This document shows positions 45,500 through 54,299 of a stretch of 64,000 nucleotides of DNA, one piece after another (positions within the stretch are counted from its first letter, which is position 1; the number at the start of each line of letters is the position of its first letter). The stretch lies in NCBI GenBank assembly GCA_017640785.1, contig JAEPPZ010000005.1:1-64000 (forward strand), written 5' to 3'. A program made the translations under genes and the position numbers. The notes under the pieces were generated by a model. That model ran no database searches and was not told the origin of the DNA. It saw only the letters and a list, made by a program, of their open reading frames with translations. The stretch comes from Balneola sp. (GTDB lineage Bacteria; Bacteroidota; Rhodothermia; Balneolales; Balneolaceae).

Positions 45500-46366
45500 A
45501 TGAAGAAAGTTGCTCTATTTTTATTCATTGCAGTACATCCCCTTTTTTCCTTTGCGCAAAACAGCACTGAGATCTATTTGTTTGAATTCACCTATAAAAA
45601 CAACTCTTATCAGCTGAATAACCCGATCAATGTTTCAGACAATGAAGGTTATGATAACCAACCTTCATTTACAGAGGACGGGAAATCCTTGCTTTATGCT
45701 TCAACCAGAAACGAACAAACAGATATTCTTTGGTATGATATTGAATCCGGCTCCAAAAGATGGATTTCAGATACTCCCGGTGGGGAATATTCTCCTGTTC
45801 TAATGTCTGATGGGGAACATATTTCTGCTGTTAGGCTTGATCCGGATGGCCTTCAGTTGTTATATAAATATTCAATTAAAGATGGCTCGTCAGAGGTATT
45901 GATTCCAAATTTAAAGATTGGATACTATTCATGGTTTTTAACTTCGCGTATTGTTGCTTTTGTACTTGGTGAGCCTGCTACACTTCAGGAAATTGATCTG
46001 GCACATAACGAAATTGTTGCTGTAGATGAAAACCCCGGTCGCTCCATACACTATATTCCGGCCACAAAAAGCTATAGTTATGTTGATAAATCGGACCCCG
46101 ATGATTGGAAAATAATGAAAGCTGTTCCAAATAATTCAGAATGGACGGAAGAGATTACTTCCACACTTCCCGGGTCTGAAGATATGGTTTGGTTAAATAT
46201 GCATACTATACTGATGGGTAAAGATGATAAAGTCTTTTATTTCGATACTCGATCTGAATCTACTAGTTGGAAACTATTTGCTGATCTTTCAGAATTTGGT
46301 CTTTCAGGAATTACGCGACTGGCTAAAAACGGAAATAAAATAGCCATAGTTGTAAACGGAAAATAG
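45500..46366 (+). CDS. Exported TolB/PD40-like beta-propeller protein
   Basis: The 288-residue protein has a signal peptide (ending SFAQ) and repeated PD40-like blades, the first at GYDNQPSFTEDGKSLLYAS and the next at GGEYSPVLMSDGEHIS. Such propellers mediate protein contacts in the periplasm, and many are fused to peptidases. Only four or five blades can be made out, fewer than a closed propeller usually has, so it may be incomplete or diverged. It ends directly in a terminator, making it a one-gene unit. Confidence 0.75.
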   Translation: MKKVALFLFIAVHPLFSFAQNSTEIYLFEFTYKNNSYQLNNPINVSDNEGYDNQPSFTEDGKSLLYASTRNEQTDILWYDIESGSKRWISDTPGGEYSPVLMSDGEHISAVRLDPDGLQLLYKYSIKDGSSEVLIPNLKIGYYSWFLTSRIVAFVLGEPATLQEIDLAHNEIVAVDENPGRSIHYIPATKSYSYVDKSDPDDWKIMKAVPNNSEWTEEITSTLPGSEDMVWLNMHTILMGKDDKVFYFDTRSESTSWKLFADLSEFGLSGITRLAKNGNKIAIVVNGK

Positions 46367-46383
46367 CTCCCGGCTATTTTTTA
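46360..46383 (+). terminator. Rho-independent terminator of the propeller gene
   Basis: AAAATAGC (46360-46367) pairs with GCTATTTT (46373-46380) around a TCCCG loop and is followed by further T residues. The stem starts within the last codon and stop of the gene. AT-rich stem, moderate strength. Confidence 0.65.
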
Positions 46384-46480
46384 AACACATTTTTACTTAT
46401 TCGGCTGTCTAATATTTAGCTAGTACGGTTTCAATAAGATATATTAGCCCCAACCTATAAAACTAACTAAAATCTCTAGA

Positions 46481-48166
46481 ATGAAAATACTACGAAAAAC
46501 ACTTTTTCGTCTGTTGTTCATTATTCCTCTAATAGGATTTACCAGCAATTTAAAAGCTCAAAGTGATCCTACCGGTGAATCACCAGCAACTCGCACTTAT
46601 GCGATCACAAATGCTACGATTGTTCAAGCTCCGGGTAAATTAATGGAAGAAGGCACTATTGTAATTACAGACGGGTTGATTACAGCTGTTGGAAAAAACA
46701 TAAATATCCCTGCTACTGCTGAAGTTATTGACGGAACAGATATGTTTATTTATTCTGGCTTTATTGACGGAATGTCGAATACAGGAGCTGAAAGACCTGC
46801 AAATCCGGAACGACCGGACAATTTATTCACTCCTGACCCTCCTAATTACTATGCAGGAATTACCCCTGAAAATCAGGTGATCGAACAGATCAAAGTGGAC
46901 GAAAACAGTATTGAAGCTATGCGGAAAGTTGGTTTCACAATTTCACATACAGTGCCCTACGGTAGAATGCTTCCGGGTTCAGGCGCTTTAATACTTCTCA
47001 GGGATGCTGACCATCCGGATAAATTGATCCTATCTGAAGGTTCTTCTCTTTATTCACAATTTTCAGGTGCTCCCGGTGCTTATCCCGGAAATACTTTAGG
47101 GATTATGGCGAAATTCAGAGACCTCTACAAAAATGCAGAGCTTTCTAAAAATCATTCGGAATTATATGCCTCAAATCCTGAGGGAATCGCTCGTCCAACC
47201 AGAGACAGAGTTTCAGAAGCTTTCTACCCTGTGATAGAAAAAAAACAACCTATTTTCTATAATGCATCAAATTCTTTGGAAGCTCGAAGAGCTATGCGAT
47301 TACAAAAGGAACTAGGGTTTAATTTGGTACTAGGAAATCTACAAGAAGGCTGGGATTTAGCAGACGAGATTAAAAGTACTAATACAAAAGTATTTATGTC
47401 GTTGGAGCTTCCAAAAGAACCCAAAAACAGCAAAGAAGAAGACAAATCAGACGAAGTTAAAAGACTTGAAGAGAGACGAATGGAGTTTTATAAAAAGTAT
47501 GTATCTCAATATGCTGAACTTCAAAAAGCCGGAATAAAATTCGGATTTTCTTCTATTGATGCTCGATCAAGCCAGTTAAAAGATAATTTACTTACAATTA
47601 TTGAACACGGATTAAGCGAAGATCAAGTTCTCGCTGCATTAACCACAAACTCTGCTGAGCTACTTGGTATTAGTAAAATTGCCGGAACTTTAGATGAAGG
47701 CAAGATCGGTAATTTAATTGTTTCCAAAGGTCCTTATTTCGAGAAAAAATCTCAGATCAAATACGTTTTTGTTGATGGAGAAAAGCATGAATATGACGTT
47801 AAAGATGGTTCAAAAGTAAAAGAAGGTGACGAAACCCCTGCTACTAATCTGGATGCTATTTTAGGAGCCTGGAATTACGAATTCACCACTCCTCAAGGAA
47901 CTCAAACAGGGAAATTCATTTTTACGAATGAGTCCGATATTCTAACAGGAACTATGACAAGCTCAGATGGAACTCCTGATACAGACCTTCAAAACATAAG
48001 TTTTTTAAACGGAGAACTTAGCTTTGATTTTTCTATCGATGCCGGCGGACAATCCGTAGACATTGTAGTAGTTGGTGTGGTAGATGGAAATAATTATGAA
48101 GCTGAAGCGAGTGTAGCTGCTTTCAATTTTACTTTCCCAATTCAAGCAACAAAAGATGAGGCTTAA
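46481..48166 (+). CDS. Exported amidohydrolase-fold protein lacking metal ligands, with C-terminal beta domain
   Basis: The 561-residue precursor has a signal peptide (ending NLKAQ), the small beta-sandwich start of amidohydrolases (ATIVQAPGKLMEEGTIVITDG) and a TIM-barrel body. The catalytic HxH is replaced at FIDGMSNTG, and the later His positions read IFYNASNSLEA and VLGNLQEGW, so no binuclear metal site is possible. An extra C-terminal domain of about 110 residues (LGAWNYEFTTPQG onward) is a lipocalin-like barrel. It is followed immediately by an intact amidohydrolase, suggesting a non-catalytic or substrate-binding partner. Confidence 0.85.
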   Translation: MKILRKTLFRLLFIIPLIGFTSNLKAQSDPTGESPATRTYAITNATIVQAPGKLMEEGTIVITDGLITAVGKNINIPATAEVIDGTDMFIYSGFIDGMSNTGAERPANPERPDNLFTPDPPNYYAGITPENQVIEQIKVDENSIEAMRKVGFTISHTVPYGRMLPGSGALILLRDADHPDKLILSEGSSLYSQFSGAPGAYPGNTLGIMAKFRDLYKNAELSKNHSELYASNPEGIARPTRDRVSEAFYPVIEKKQPIFYNASNSLEARRAMRLQKELGFNLVLGNLQEGWDLADEIKSTNTKVFMSLELPKEPKNSKEEDKSDEVKRLEERRMEFYKKYVSQYAELQKAGIKFGFSSIDARSSQLKDNLLTIIEHGLSEDQVLAALTTNSAELLGISKIAGTLDEGKIGNLIVSKGPYFEKKSQIKYVFVDGEKHEYDVKDGSKVKEGDETPATNLDAILGAWNYEFTTPQGTQTGKFIFTNESDILTGTMTSSDGTPDTDLQNISFLNGELSFDFSIDAGGQSVDIVVVGVVDGNNYEAEASVAAFNFTFPIQATKDEA

Positions 48167-48167
48167 A

Positions 48168-49544
48168 ATGAGATTAATAAATATGATAAAACTATCCTCC
48201 TTTTTGATGCTGTTTTTGTGTACTTCTGTATTACAAGCACAAACAAAAAAGGGTGATGTATTAATAAAGAATGGAACCGTAATAACTATTACAGACGGAA
48301 CTCTGGAAAACACAGATGTTCTGGTTCGCAATGGTAAAATCGACAGGATAGGTAAAAATCTTAAAGCGCCAAACGGCGTTGAAGAAGTTGATGCAACGGG
48401 TAAATTTGTAATGCCCGGGATTATTGACGCCCATTCGCATATCGCAGGAACTTCTATAAACGAAGGAACCAGCCAGGTTACTGCGGAAGTAAGCATGGAA
48501 GATGTAGTTGATCCTCTTGATGTAGGTATTTACAGAGCGCTTGCAGGTGGTGTAACATCTATTCATTTAATGCATGGTTCTGCAAACGTAATCGGCGGAC
48601 AAAATGAAACCTTGAAATTGCGTTGGGGAAGTACAAACCCTGAAGATCTTCGTTTTGAAGGCGCTCCCAGAACTATAAAGTTTGCCCTGGGTGAAAATCC
48701 AACTCGCGGCGGACGTTCACGAGGTATTCAACCTCAAAGTAGAATGGGCGTGGAAGCAATGCTCAGAAATACTTTTAATGATGCCATTAAATATCGCGAC
48801 GCATGGAATGCATACCGTTCAAACAAAAGCTCAAGAAAAGTAGCTCCTGAATACAGCCTGCGTATGGAAACAATGGTTGACATTCTGGAAGGCGAAGTTC
48901 TGGTTCATTGCCATTCCTATCGTGCTGATGAGATCTATATGCTGATGAAAGTCTTCTCTGATTTCGGTATCGAGAAATTAACTTTTCAACATGCAAACGA
49001 AGCGTATAAAGTAGCTCCTGAACTGGCTGAATTTGGAGCATCAGCTTCTGTGTTTTCTGACTGGTGGGCTTATAAGCTGGAAGTTTACTACTCCACTGCA
49101 TATAACGCAGCTATCCTGACTGAAAACGGAGTAACAACTTCGATCAATTCAGATTCAGGCGAGTTGATTCGTCACTTATTTCACGAAGCAGCTAAAACCC
49201 AAAAATACGGAGATCTTTCCGATAACGAAGCTTTAGCTTTAATCACTCTGAACCCGGCTAAACAATTGGGCATTGATAACAGAGTAGGTTCTTTGGAAAA
49301 AGGAAAAGATGCTGATATCGCTATTTTTGATAACCATCCGTTGTCGATTTATGCTGTACCACAAATGACTTTCGTGGACGGTGTAAAGTATTTTGATATC
49401 GAGAATGATGCTGCTGATCAGAGAATCTATATAGATCCTGAATCTACTGTTGAGGACGTTCAGATCCTTTACTCAAATGATCATGACAGATGCATGGAAG
49501 GTGCAAATGTTGTGAATTTCACTGACCTCTTTAATAACAAGTGA
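48168..49544 (+). CDS. Exported metal-dependent amidohydrolase
   Basis: The 458-residue precursor has a signal peptide (ending VLQAQ) and an imidazolonepropionase-like barrel. It keeps the HxH motif in MPGIIDAHSHIAG, further His ligands in LVHCHSYRADE and FQHANEAY, and the catalytic Asp in INSDSGELIRH. It is therefore the only active-looking member of the tandem triplet, hydrolysing an amide or similar bond of unknown substrate in the periplasm. The ATG at 48168, 1 bp after the previous stop and 7 nt from GAGG, is preferred over 48156. Confidence 0.88.
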   Translation: MRLINMIKLSSFLMLFLCTSVLQAQTKKGDVLIKNGTVITITDGTLENTDVLVRNGKIDRIGKNLKAPNGVEEVDATGKFVMPGIIDAHSHIAGTSINEGTSQVTAEVSMEDVVDPLDVGIYRALAGGVTSIHLMHGSANVIGGQNETLKLRWGSTNPEDLRFEGAPRTIKFALGENPTRGGRSRGIQPQSRMGVEAMLRNTFNDAIKYRDAWNAYRSNKSSRKVAPEYSLRMETMVDILEGEVLVHCHSYRADEIYMLMKVFSDFGIEKLTFQHANEAYKVAPELAEFGASASVFSDWWAYKLEVYYSTAYNAAILTENGVTTSINSDSGELIRHLFHEAAKTQKYGDLSDNEALALITLNPAKQLGIDNRVGSLEKGKDADIAIFDNHPLSIYAVPQMTFVDGVKYFDIENDAADQRIYIDPESTVEDVQILYSNDHDRCMEGANVVNFTDLFNNK

Positions 49545-49552
49545 GGAACCAA

Positions 49553-50866
49553 ATGAAAAAATTTATATCCATATTAAGTGTACTTGTACTGCTGCCATTA
49601 TTTGCCGTTGCGCAAAATGATGGGGGAATAGTACGAGCCGATAATTCAAAATTTGCATTGACCAATGCTAAGATCTATACCGTAACAAACGGAGTTATAG
49701 AAAATGGTACCATAATAATTAACAATGGTATTATTGAAGCTGTTGGAGCTGATATCAACATTCCGGGCGATGCTCAGGTTATTGATTATTCCGGACAGGA
49801 GATCTATCCGGGAATGATCGATTCAGGAACACGCCTTGGTCTATCCGAAATCGGCAGTATATCCGAAGCTAATGACTTCAGAGAATTTGGTGAAATAACT
49901 CCGAATATGCAGGCTTTAACCGCTGTTAATCCAAACTCTGTAGCAATTCCGGTTACAAGAGTTAGTGGTGTAACTTCAGCCTTAACTATGCCTGCCGGTG
50001 GACCACTTCCCGGAACAGCTGCTACTATCAGTCTTTTTGGTTATACTCCGGATCAAATGTTTGCAGGCTCTAAGGGTGTGGTCATGAACTTCCCTTCTAC
50101 TGCACAGCGCGGTTGGAGACGAAGAACTCCTGAACAGATCGAGAAAGCTCGTGAAAAAGCTCAGGAAACCATCAACGACGCTTTTGATAAAGCAGAATTA
50201 TATGCGAAGATCAAAGAATCAGATGATGCTCGCTACTATCCGGAGATGGAAGCTCTCGCTAAAGTTGTTAACGGAGAAGTATTACTTTATATAGAAGTAA
50301 ACTCAGCAAAAGACATCCTTAGTGCATTAGAATGGATTGAAGATCGCGGATACGAAAACGTGGTACTAACAGGTGTTGCTGAAGGCTGGCGAGTTGCTGA
50401 AGAAATAGCTGAAGCAGGACTTCCTGTTATTACAGGACCTGTGCTTTCAACTCCAACCCGTGGCTCTGATGCTTATGATACAGCTTATAAAAACCCGGGC
50501 TTGATGCAGAAAGCAGGAATCAAAGTTGCTCTGCGTACTATGGACACCGAGAATTCACGTAATCTTCCATACAATGCCGGTTTTGCAGCTACATACGGCA
50601 TGGGAAGAGAAGAAGCACTAAAAGCCATTACAATCAATGCTGCTGAGATCATGGGCGTGGGCGATCAGCTTGGATCCATCGAAGTTGGTAAGAAAGCAAA
50701 TATCTTTGTTTCTACCGGAGACCCTTTCCAGACATCGACTAAAATTCTGGATGTTTTCATCGACGGATATAAAATCCCGATGACAAGCAGACATACTGAA
50801 TTGTATGATGAGTTTCTAAACAGAACTCCGGGTGTTAACAAAAACCCAACTAAAGTGGATGGTTAA
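49553..50866 (+). CDS. Exported amidohydrolase-fold protein lacking metal ligands
   Basis: From the ATG at 49553 (GAGG 6 nt upstream; an in-frame GTG at 49541 overlaps the previous stop) the product is 437 residues with a signal peptide ending FAVAQ. It has the N-terminal sandwich and TIM-barrel outline but reads YPGMIDSGTRLG where HxH belongs, and VLLYIEVNS and VLTGVAEGW at the later His positions. It is thus a second inactive member. The three genes sit 1 and 8 bp apart and end in a terminator, forming one operon. Confidence 0.85.
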   Translation: MKKFISILSVLVLLPLFAVAQNDGGIVRADNSKFALTNAKIYTVTNGVIENGTIIINNGIIEAVGADINIPGDAQVIDYSGQEIYPGMIDSGTRLGLSEIGSISEANDFREFGEITPNMQALTAVNPNSVAIPVTRVSGVTSALTMPAGGPLPGTAATISLFGYTPDQMFAGSKGVVMNFPSTAQRGWRRRTPEQIEKAREKAQETINDAFDKAELYAKIKESDDARYYPEMEALAKVVNGEVLLYIEVNSAKDILSALEWIEDRGYENVVLTGVAEGWRVAEEIAEAGLPVITGPVLSTPTRGSDAYDTAYKNPGLMQKAGIKVALRTMDTENSRNLPYNAGFAATYGMGREEALKAITINAAEIMGVGDQLGSIEVGKKANIFVSTGDPFQTSTKILDVFIDGYKIPMTSRHTELYDEFLNRTPGVNKNPTKVDG

Positions 50867-50895
50867 GTAATTACCATCCTTTTATTGAAATTTGA

Positions 50896-50927
50896 AAAGG
50901 GGAATCTGATTGGATTCCCCTTTTTTG
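50896..50927 (+). terminator. Rho-independent terminator of the amidohydrolase operon
   Basis: GGGGAATC (50899-50906) pairs with GATTCCCC (50913-50920) around a 6-nt loop, preceded by AAAA and followed by six T. It closes the three-gene operon 30 nt after the last stop. Confidence 0.88.
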
Positions 50928-51027
50928 TTTGATGCCTAACTCTTAGTTAAATTAATTTCGTAACTGACTTTATAAATATTTCATAGTATTTAACATCTGA
51001 TAAATTCAATATTTAAAAACTTCTACC

Positions 51028-51399
51028 ATGGACTTCATGACAATCATAGTGCTTGCAATAGGATCATTAACATCACTAATCCTATTTAGTATGATCTACT
51101 TTGGAGCAAAGAACAGAAAGCAAATTGATAATCTTGGAAAAAATGTAAATAGCTCAACATCAGAGATGAAAAACAATCTGGAAAAAGTATTGAACTCGCT
51201 AAAAAGTAATCAAGAACAGCAAGAAAACATTTTATCTCGGTTACAAAATCTTGAGACTATTGTAACAAGCGAAGCTTGGGAGGCAATTAAAAAGAAAGAA
51301 GATCCAGAATATATAGACCTTTTACTTAAAGACGATGAAGAAGAGGAAATAAGTTCTGAAGAAAAAACTCAAAATATTGCTAAAAAAATCAAACACTAG
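51028..51399 (+). CDS. Small membrane-anchored coiled-coil protein
   Basis: The 123-residue protein has one N-terminal membrane helix (about 5-26), a charged Gln/Asn/Lys/Glu coiled-coil region (about 35-80) and a highly acidic tail (KDDEEEEISSEE) that ends in basic KKIKH. No enzymatic motif. Such proteins often act as membrane-tethered scaffolds; a role cannot be assigned. It lies in a single-gene position between the amidohydrolase terminator and a 91-bp intergenic repeat. Confidence 0.65.
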   Translation: MDFMTIIVLAIGSLTSLILFSMIYFGAKNRKQIDNLGKNVNSSTSEMKNNLEKVLNSLKSNQEQQENILSRLQNLETIVTSEAWEAIKKKEDPEYIDLLLKDDEEEEISSEEKTQNIAKKIKH

Positions 51400-51452
51400 A
51401 ATACTTATTTAAAAACTTACGCCCCAAAACTTTAGTTTTAACTTTCCATCTG

Positions 51453-51543
51453 CAAAGATCTCTTAAGTCTGAGACTTAAGAGTAGCAACTCACCAAGTTT
51501 GTAACTTGCATTACAGGTAATGGTTTTTAAATTATTACATGCC
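51453..51543. repeat. 91-bp REP-like repeat, copy A
   Basis: The sequence recurs in direct orientation at 54070-54160 with the same length. It contains a perfect 10-bp hairpin, CTCTTAAGTC with GACTTAAGAG (51460-51482), followed by CAAGTTTGTAACTTG and a tail ending CATGCC. The 178-bp gap around it holds no gene. Confidence 0.8.
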
Positions 51544-51577
51544 CAATGCTCATCAATAGTATGTTAAGCAACATAAA

Positions 51578-51958
51578 ATGAATCCAAAGCAAACCACATT
51601 TCTATTTTTTGCTACAGCTTCTGCCCTGTTGGCATGGATTGTTTCTTTTTCAGAGATTCAGTTTGTTCTTTTTTTCTTTCTCGGAATACTTTGGACGTTT
51701 TTTCTTAAAAAATCAGATTCAAAAAAGGAGACTTCAAGCTTCACTATTGTCAGATCAGAAGTGTTCGGAATATTAATCGGTTTAAGTGTTTCCTACATTA
51801 TTTGGTATTTAAGTGAAACACCAGAAGTTCGTAACACGGATTGGCTCGTTGGTTTAAAGGTAGGTGGTTTGATTTTTGTTTTTCAAACAGTATCTGCAAC
51901 TTTGGGTATCCTTGGCTACAATTTTACCACAACTTTAAAAAGTAAATCACAAACCTAG
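51578..51958 (+). CDS. Small integral membrane protein of unknown function
   Basis: The 126-residue protein has about four membrane helices (near 7-22, 26-43, 62-80, 92-115), with a short basic loop (KKSDSKKET) in the middle. No family recognised. It stands between the REP-like repeat and the M28 peptidase gene, and its stop codon lies in a short direct repeat (AAACCTAGCG at about 51954 and 51970). Composition and codon use look like its neighbours, so it is probably a real gene, but evidence is limited to coding character. Confidence 0.6.
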   Translation: MNPKQTTFLFFATASALLAWIVSFSEIQFVLFFFLGILWTFFLKKSDSKKETSSFTIVRSEVFGILIGLSVSYIIWYLSETPEVRNTDWLVGLKVGGLIFVFQTVSATLGILGYNFTTTLKSKSQT

Positions 51959-51975
51959 CGTCATACCCAAACCTA

Positions 51976-51996
51976 GCGCAAGCGTCTCGCTTGTGC
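51976..51996. repeat. GCGCAAGCG hairpin
   Basis: GCGCAAGCG (51976-51984) pairs with CGCTTGTGC (51988-51996), with one G-T pair, around a 3-nt loop TCT. It is much richer in GC than the flanking sequence and directly follows a repeated AAACCTAGCG word, consistent with a small REP-type palindrome between genes. Confidence 0.6.
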
Positions 51997-52089
51997 GGGT
52001 TGCAAATCCAGAATTGTTATCTTCCAATCACTTTTTAGGATAAATAATTTTAGTACTTTCATTTTCAATTTTCTACTCACTAAACTTTT

Positions 52090-53817
52090 ATGAAACTTAA
52101 GTCTCTTTCTCTGCTCGTTATAGCAGTCCTTTCTCTTTCCTGTACTAAGACAGATCAAGTTCACGCACCGTTAGTCCAGCCCTATTTTGAAATGACGGAT
52201 GCAGAATTTAATGCGGAACAAGCTTTTGAAACCGTTGCTTATATAGAACAGTACTTCCGTGTAGTTGGTAACGAAGGATTTAACAACAGCATTTATTTTG
52301 TGGAAGAACTTCTTAAAAATGAAGGTTTTGTTGAGGAGTCTGAAGCAGCTTCGAATGATCGTCTCACATACAGAATTGAAAAAAGAGAGCTAAACAGACC
52401 TACATGGGAACCTGTTTCCGGAATACTTGAATTAGGTAATGGTGAGCCCTTACTCAATTTTGATACGAACCGGAACATGATGGCTATCAATTCTTTTAGT
52501 TCAAAGGGTGTGGAGGAATATGAAGTTGTGAATGTTGGTGAAGGAAGAGATCTAAATTTTGATACCGACGTTAAAGGGAAAGTCGTGTTTGCAGAAACTT
52601 CAGTTCGCTATTTGTTCAACGAAGCAGTTGTAAAAAGAGGTGCTGCCGGAGTTCTTGCTTACAGAATGCCCGATTACACACAACCGGAGAAGAATCAAAC
52701 TTCCATTCAATTTTCAGGTATTTCATTGGATGAAGAAAAAGAATCATGGGGAATTTTACTTTCTTATGCGGCTAAAGAAAAACTTTTGGAAGCTCTCAAA
52801 AATGGAAATAGCTCGATAAAAATAGATCTGAGCACAAAGATCTATGAATCAGAAGAACTGACTATTGTTGCCGAACTAAAAGGAAATAAATATCCTGAAG
52901 ACCGCTTTGTATTCAGCGCACATGTTCAGGAACCGGGAGCAAACGATAATGCTTCGGGAGTTGGCGTTTTGGCTGAAGTTGCAAGCAGCAGTGCCCGATT
53001 ATTGAAAGCTGGCAAGATCGATCCGGAGAGAACAATAACCTACTTATTCGGAGATGAGATCGTATCTACAAATCGGTACATCACTGAAGATGAAGAAAGA
53101 GCAAAAACCATTAAATGGGGAATGAGTCTCGATATGGTTGGCCAAAATACCGATGTCACCGGCGGATCTTTTTTAATTGAAAAAATGCCCGATCCCGGAG
53201 CAATTTGGACTCGTGGAGATGAAAAACATTCAGAATGGGGTGGTCGACCACTAACTAAAGAAGAAATGACTCCTCATTACTTCAATGATTTTATTTTAAA
53301 CAGATTTCAGGAACAGGGAAAAGCAAAAGGTTGGATCGTGAATGTAAACCCCTATGAAGGCGGAAGTGATCATGTTCCGTTTTTGAGAAACGATATTCCA
53401 GGTTTATTACTGTGGCATTTTACAGATCAGTTTTATCACACTGATAATGACAGGATCGACAAAGTTTCGAAATCGACTCTTAAAAATGTGGGCACAGGTG
53501 CATTAGTAAGTGCGTTAACACTGACAGGAGATCAGAAAAAGGCCGCCACTTTAATTTTAAAAGAAACCACAAATGCTGCCATTGATCGTTTAAATGTTGA
53601 ATTTGAATTGAGTAAAATTGAAATCGCAAAAAATGGCGACCTTGAAAAGGAGATCGATATCTTAGAAACCTGGGCAGATTGGTATGTTAAATCAGTTGAG
53701 AGATCTTCCGACATCCTTACAAAAGATGATCCCATGTTTACCGAACAGATCAATGCTGCAACCCAAAAAATAATTTCGGAGAAAAATGCTCTGGTTGATT
53801 TTGTGAAAAACCTATAG
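52090..53817 (+). CDS. M28-family metallopeptidase lipoprotein
   Basis: The 575-residue protein has a lipobox (LSLSC, Cys18) and the M28 architecture with an inserted PA domain (about 140-235, before the metal-binding half). Zinc ligands can be followed as FSAHVQE (His), NDNASGVG (Asp), FGDEIVS (Glu), SLDMVGQ (Asp) and FYHTDND (His). HVQE replaces the usual HxD context, a notable variant. It is an exported aminopeptidase or carboxypeptidase of unknown specificity. A C-terminal helical tail of about 80 residues follows the catalytic part. Confidence 0.85.
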   Translation: MKLKSLSLLVIAVLSLSCTKTDQVHAPLVQPYFEMTDAEFNAEQAFETVAYIEQYFRVVGNEGFNNSIYFVEELLKNEGFVEESEAASNDRLTYRIEKRELNRPTWEPVSGILELGNGEPLLNFDTNRNMMAINSFSSKGVEEYEVVNVGEGRDLNFDTDVKGKVVFAETSVRYLFNEAVVKRGAAGVLAYRMPDYTQPEKNQTSIQFSGISLDEEKESWGILLSYAAKEKLLEALKNGNSSIKIDLSTKIYESEELTIVAELKGNKYPEDRFVFSAHVQEPGANDNASGVGVLAEVASSSARLLKAGKIDPERTITYLFGDEIVSTNRYITEDEERAKTIKWGMSLDMVGQNTDVTGGSFLIEKMPDPGAIWTRGDEKHSEWGGRPLTKEEMTPHYFNDFILNRFQEQGKAKGWIVNVNPYEGGSDHVPFLRNDIPGLLLWHFTDQFYHTDNDRIDKVSKSTLKNVGTGALVSALTLTGDQKKAATLILKETTNAAIDRLNVEFELSKIEIAKNGDLEKEIDILETWADWYVKSVERSSDILTKDDPMFTEQINAATQKIISEKNALVDFVKNL

Positions 53818-53860
53818 TTCTATTTTAAAGTAATAGATGAAGAGCCTGGAAGTTTAAAAC

Positions 53861-54091
53861 ATGCCTGAATTCACTGGTGGTCCATATCGTAAAAGAACCT
53901 GGCTTAGAAGTAACCTACCATGGTTTCTAATCAATCTTGGTGTTGCTAAGAAAGGAAAAGATTGCGAAAAGAAAGACGGTTCACATGAATGGTATAAAAT
54001 TGATAATCAAAGCAGCGGTTGTTACCATTGTGAAGTTGTTAAAACTGGCAAACTATGGCTCCAAGAAACCAAAGATCTCTTAAGTCTGTGA
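53861..54091 (+). CDS. Small Cys/His protein of unknown function
   Basis: The 76-residue protein is basic and aromatic (GGPYRKRTWLRSNLPWF) with cysteines and histidines spaced as DCEKKDGSHEWY and SGCYHCEVVKTGKLW, a pattern that resembles a zinc-binding knuckle. The last six residues (DLLSL region) and the stop codon are encoded by the second copy of the 91-bp repeat beginning at 54070, so the natural C-terminus may have been replaced. Family unknown to me. It follows the M28 gene by 43 bp. Confidence 0.6.
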   Translation: MPEFTGGPYRKRTWLRSNLPWFLINLGVAKKGKDCEKKDGSHEWYKIDNQSSGCYHCEVVKTGKLWLQETKDLLSL

Positions 54092-54160
54092 CTTAAGAGT
54101 AGCAGCTCAGCAAGTTTGCAACTTGCATTACCAGCTATAGTTTTTAAATTATGGCATGCC
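54070..54160. repeat. 91-bp REP-like repeat, copy B
   Basis: This is a direct copy of 51453-51543 with the same hairpins (CTCTTAAGTC and CAAGTTTGCAACTTG) and the same CATGCC end. Its left end overlaps the last codons of the 76-residue gene. Confidence 0.8.
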
Positions 54161-54299
54161 TTTCAAAATCCATAATCATCAACAAGCATAAGGATGGAAG
54201 TCACAGACTTCCATTATTTTTTTTTTCAAGTTACAAATTTGAAAGAGCCTAAGACTATTCGGCAGCGGAGCTACTGAACGAGACTTAACGTCTCAAAAA
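54161..54299. repeat. Cluster of small hairpins after copy B
   Basis: TGGAAGTC and GACTTCCA (54195-54213) form a perfect 8-bp hairpin, and GAGAC with GTCTC (54280-54294) a smaller one. No gene is present. The two words TAAGTCT and AGACTTA recur, as in the preceding repeat, so the region looks like decayed copies of it. Confidence 0.5.

Noticed and set aside
51973-52164. 63-residue minus-strand frame
   Set aside because: It spans a hairpin and the start of the M28 gene on the other strand; a shadow frame.
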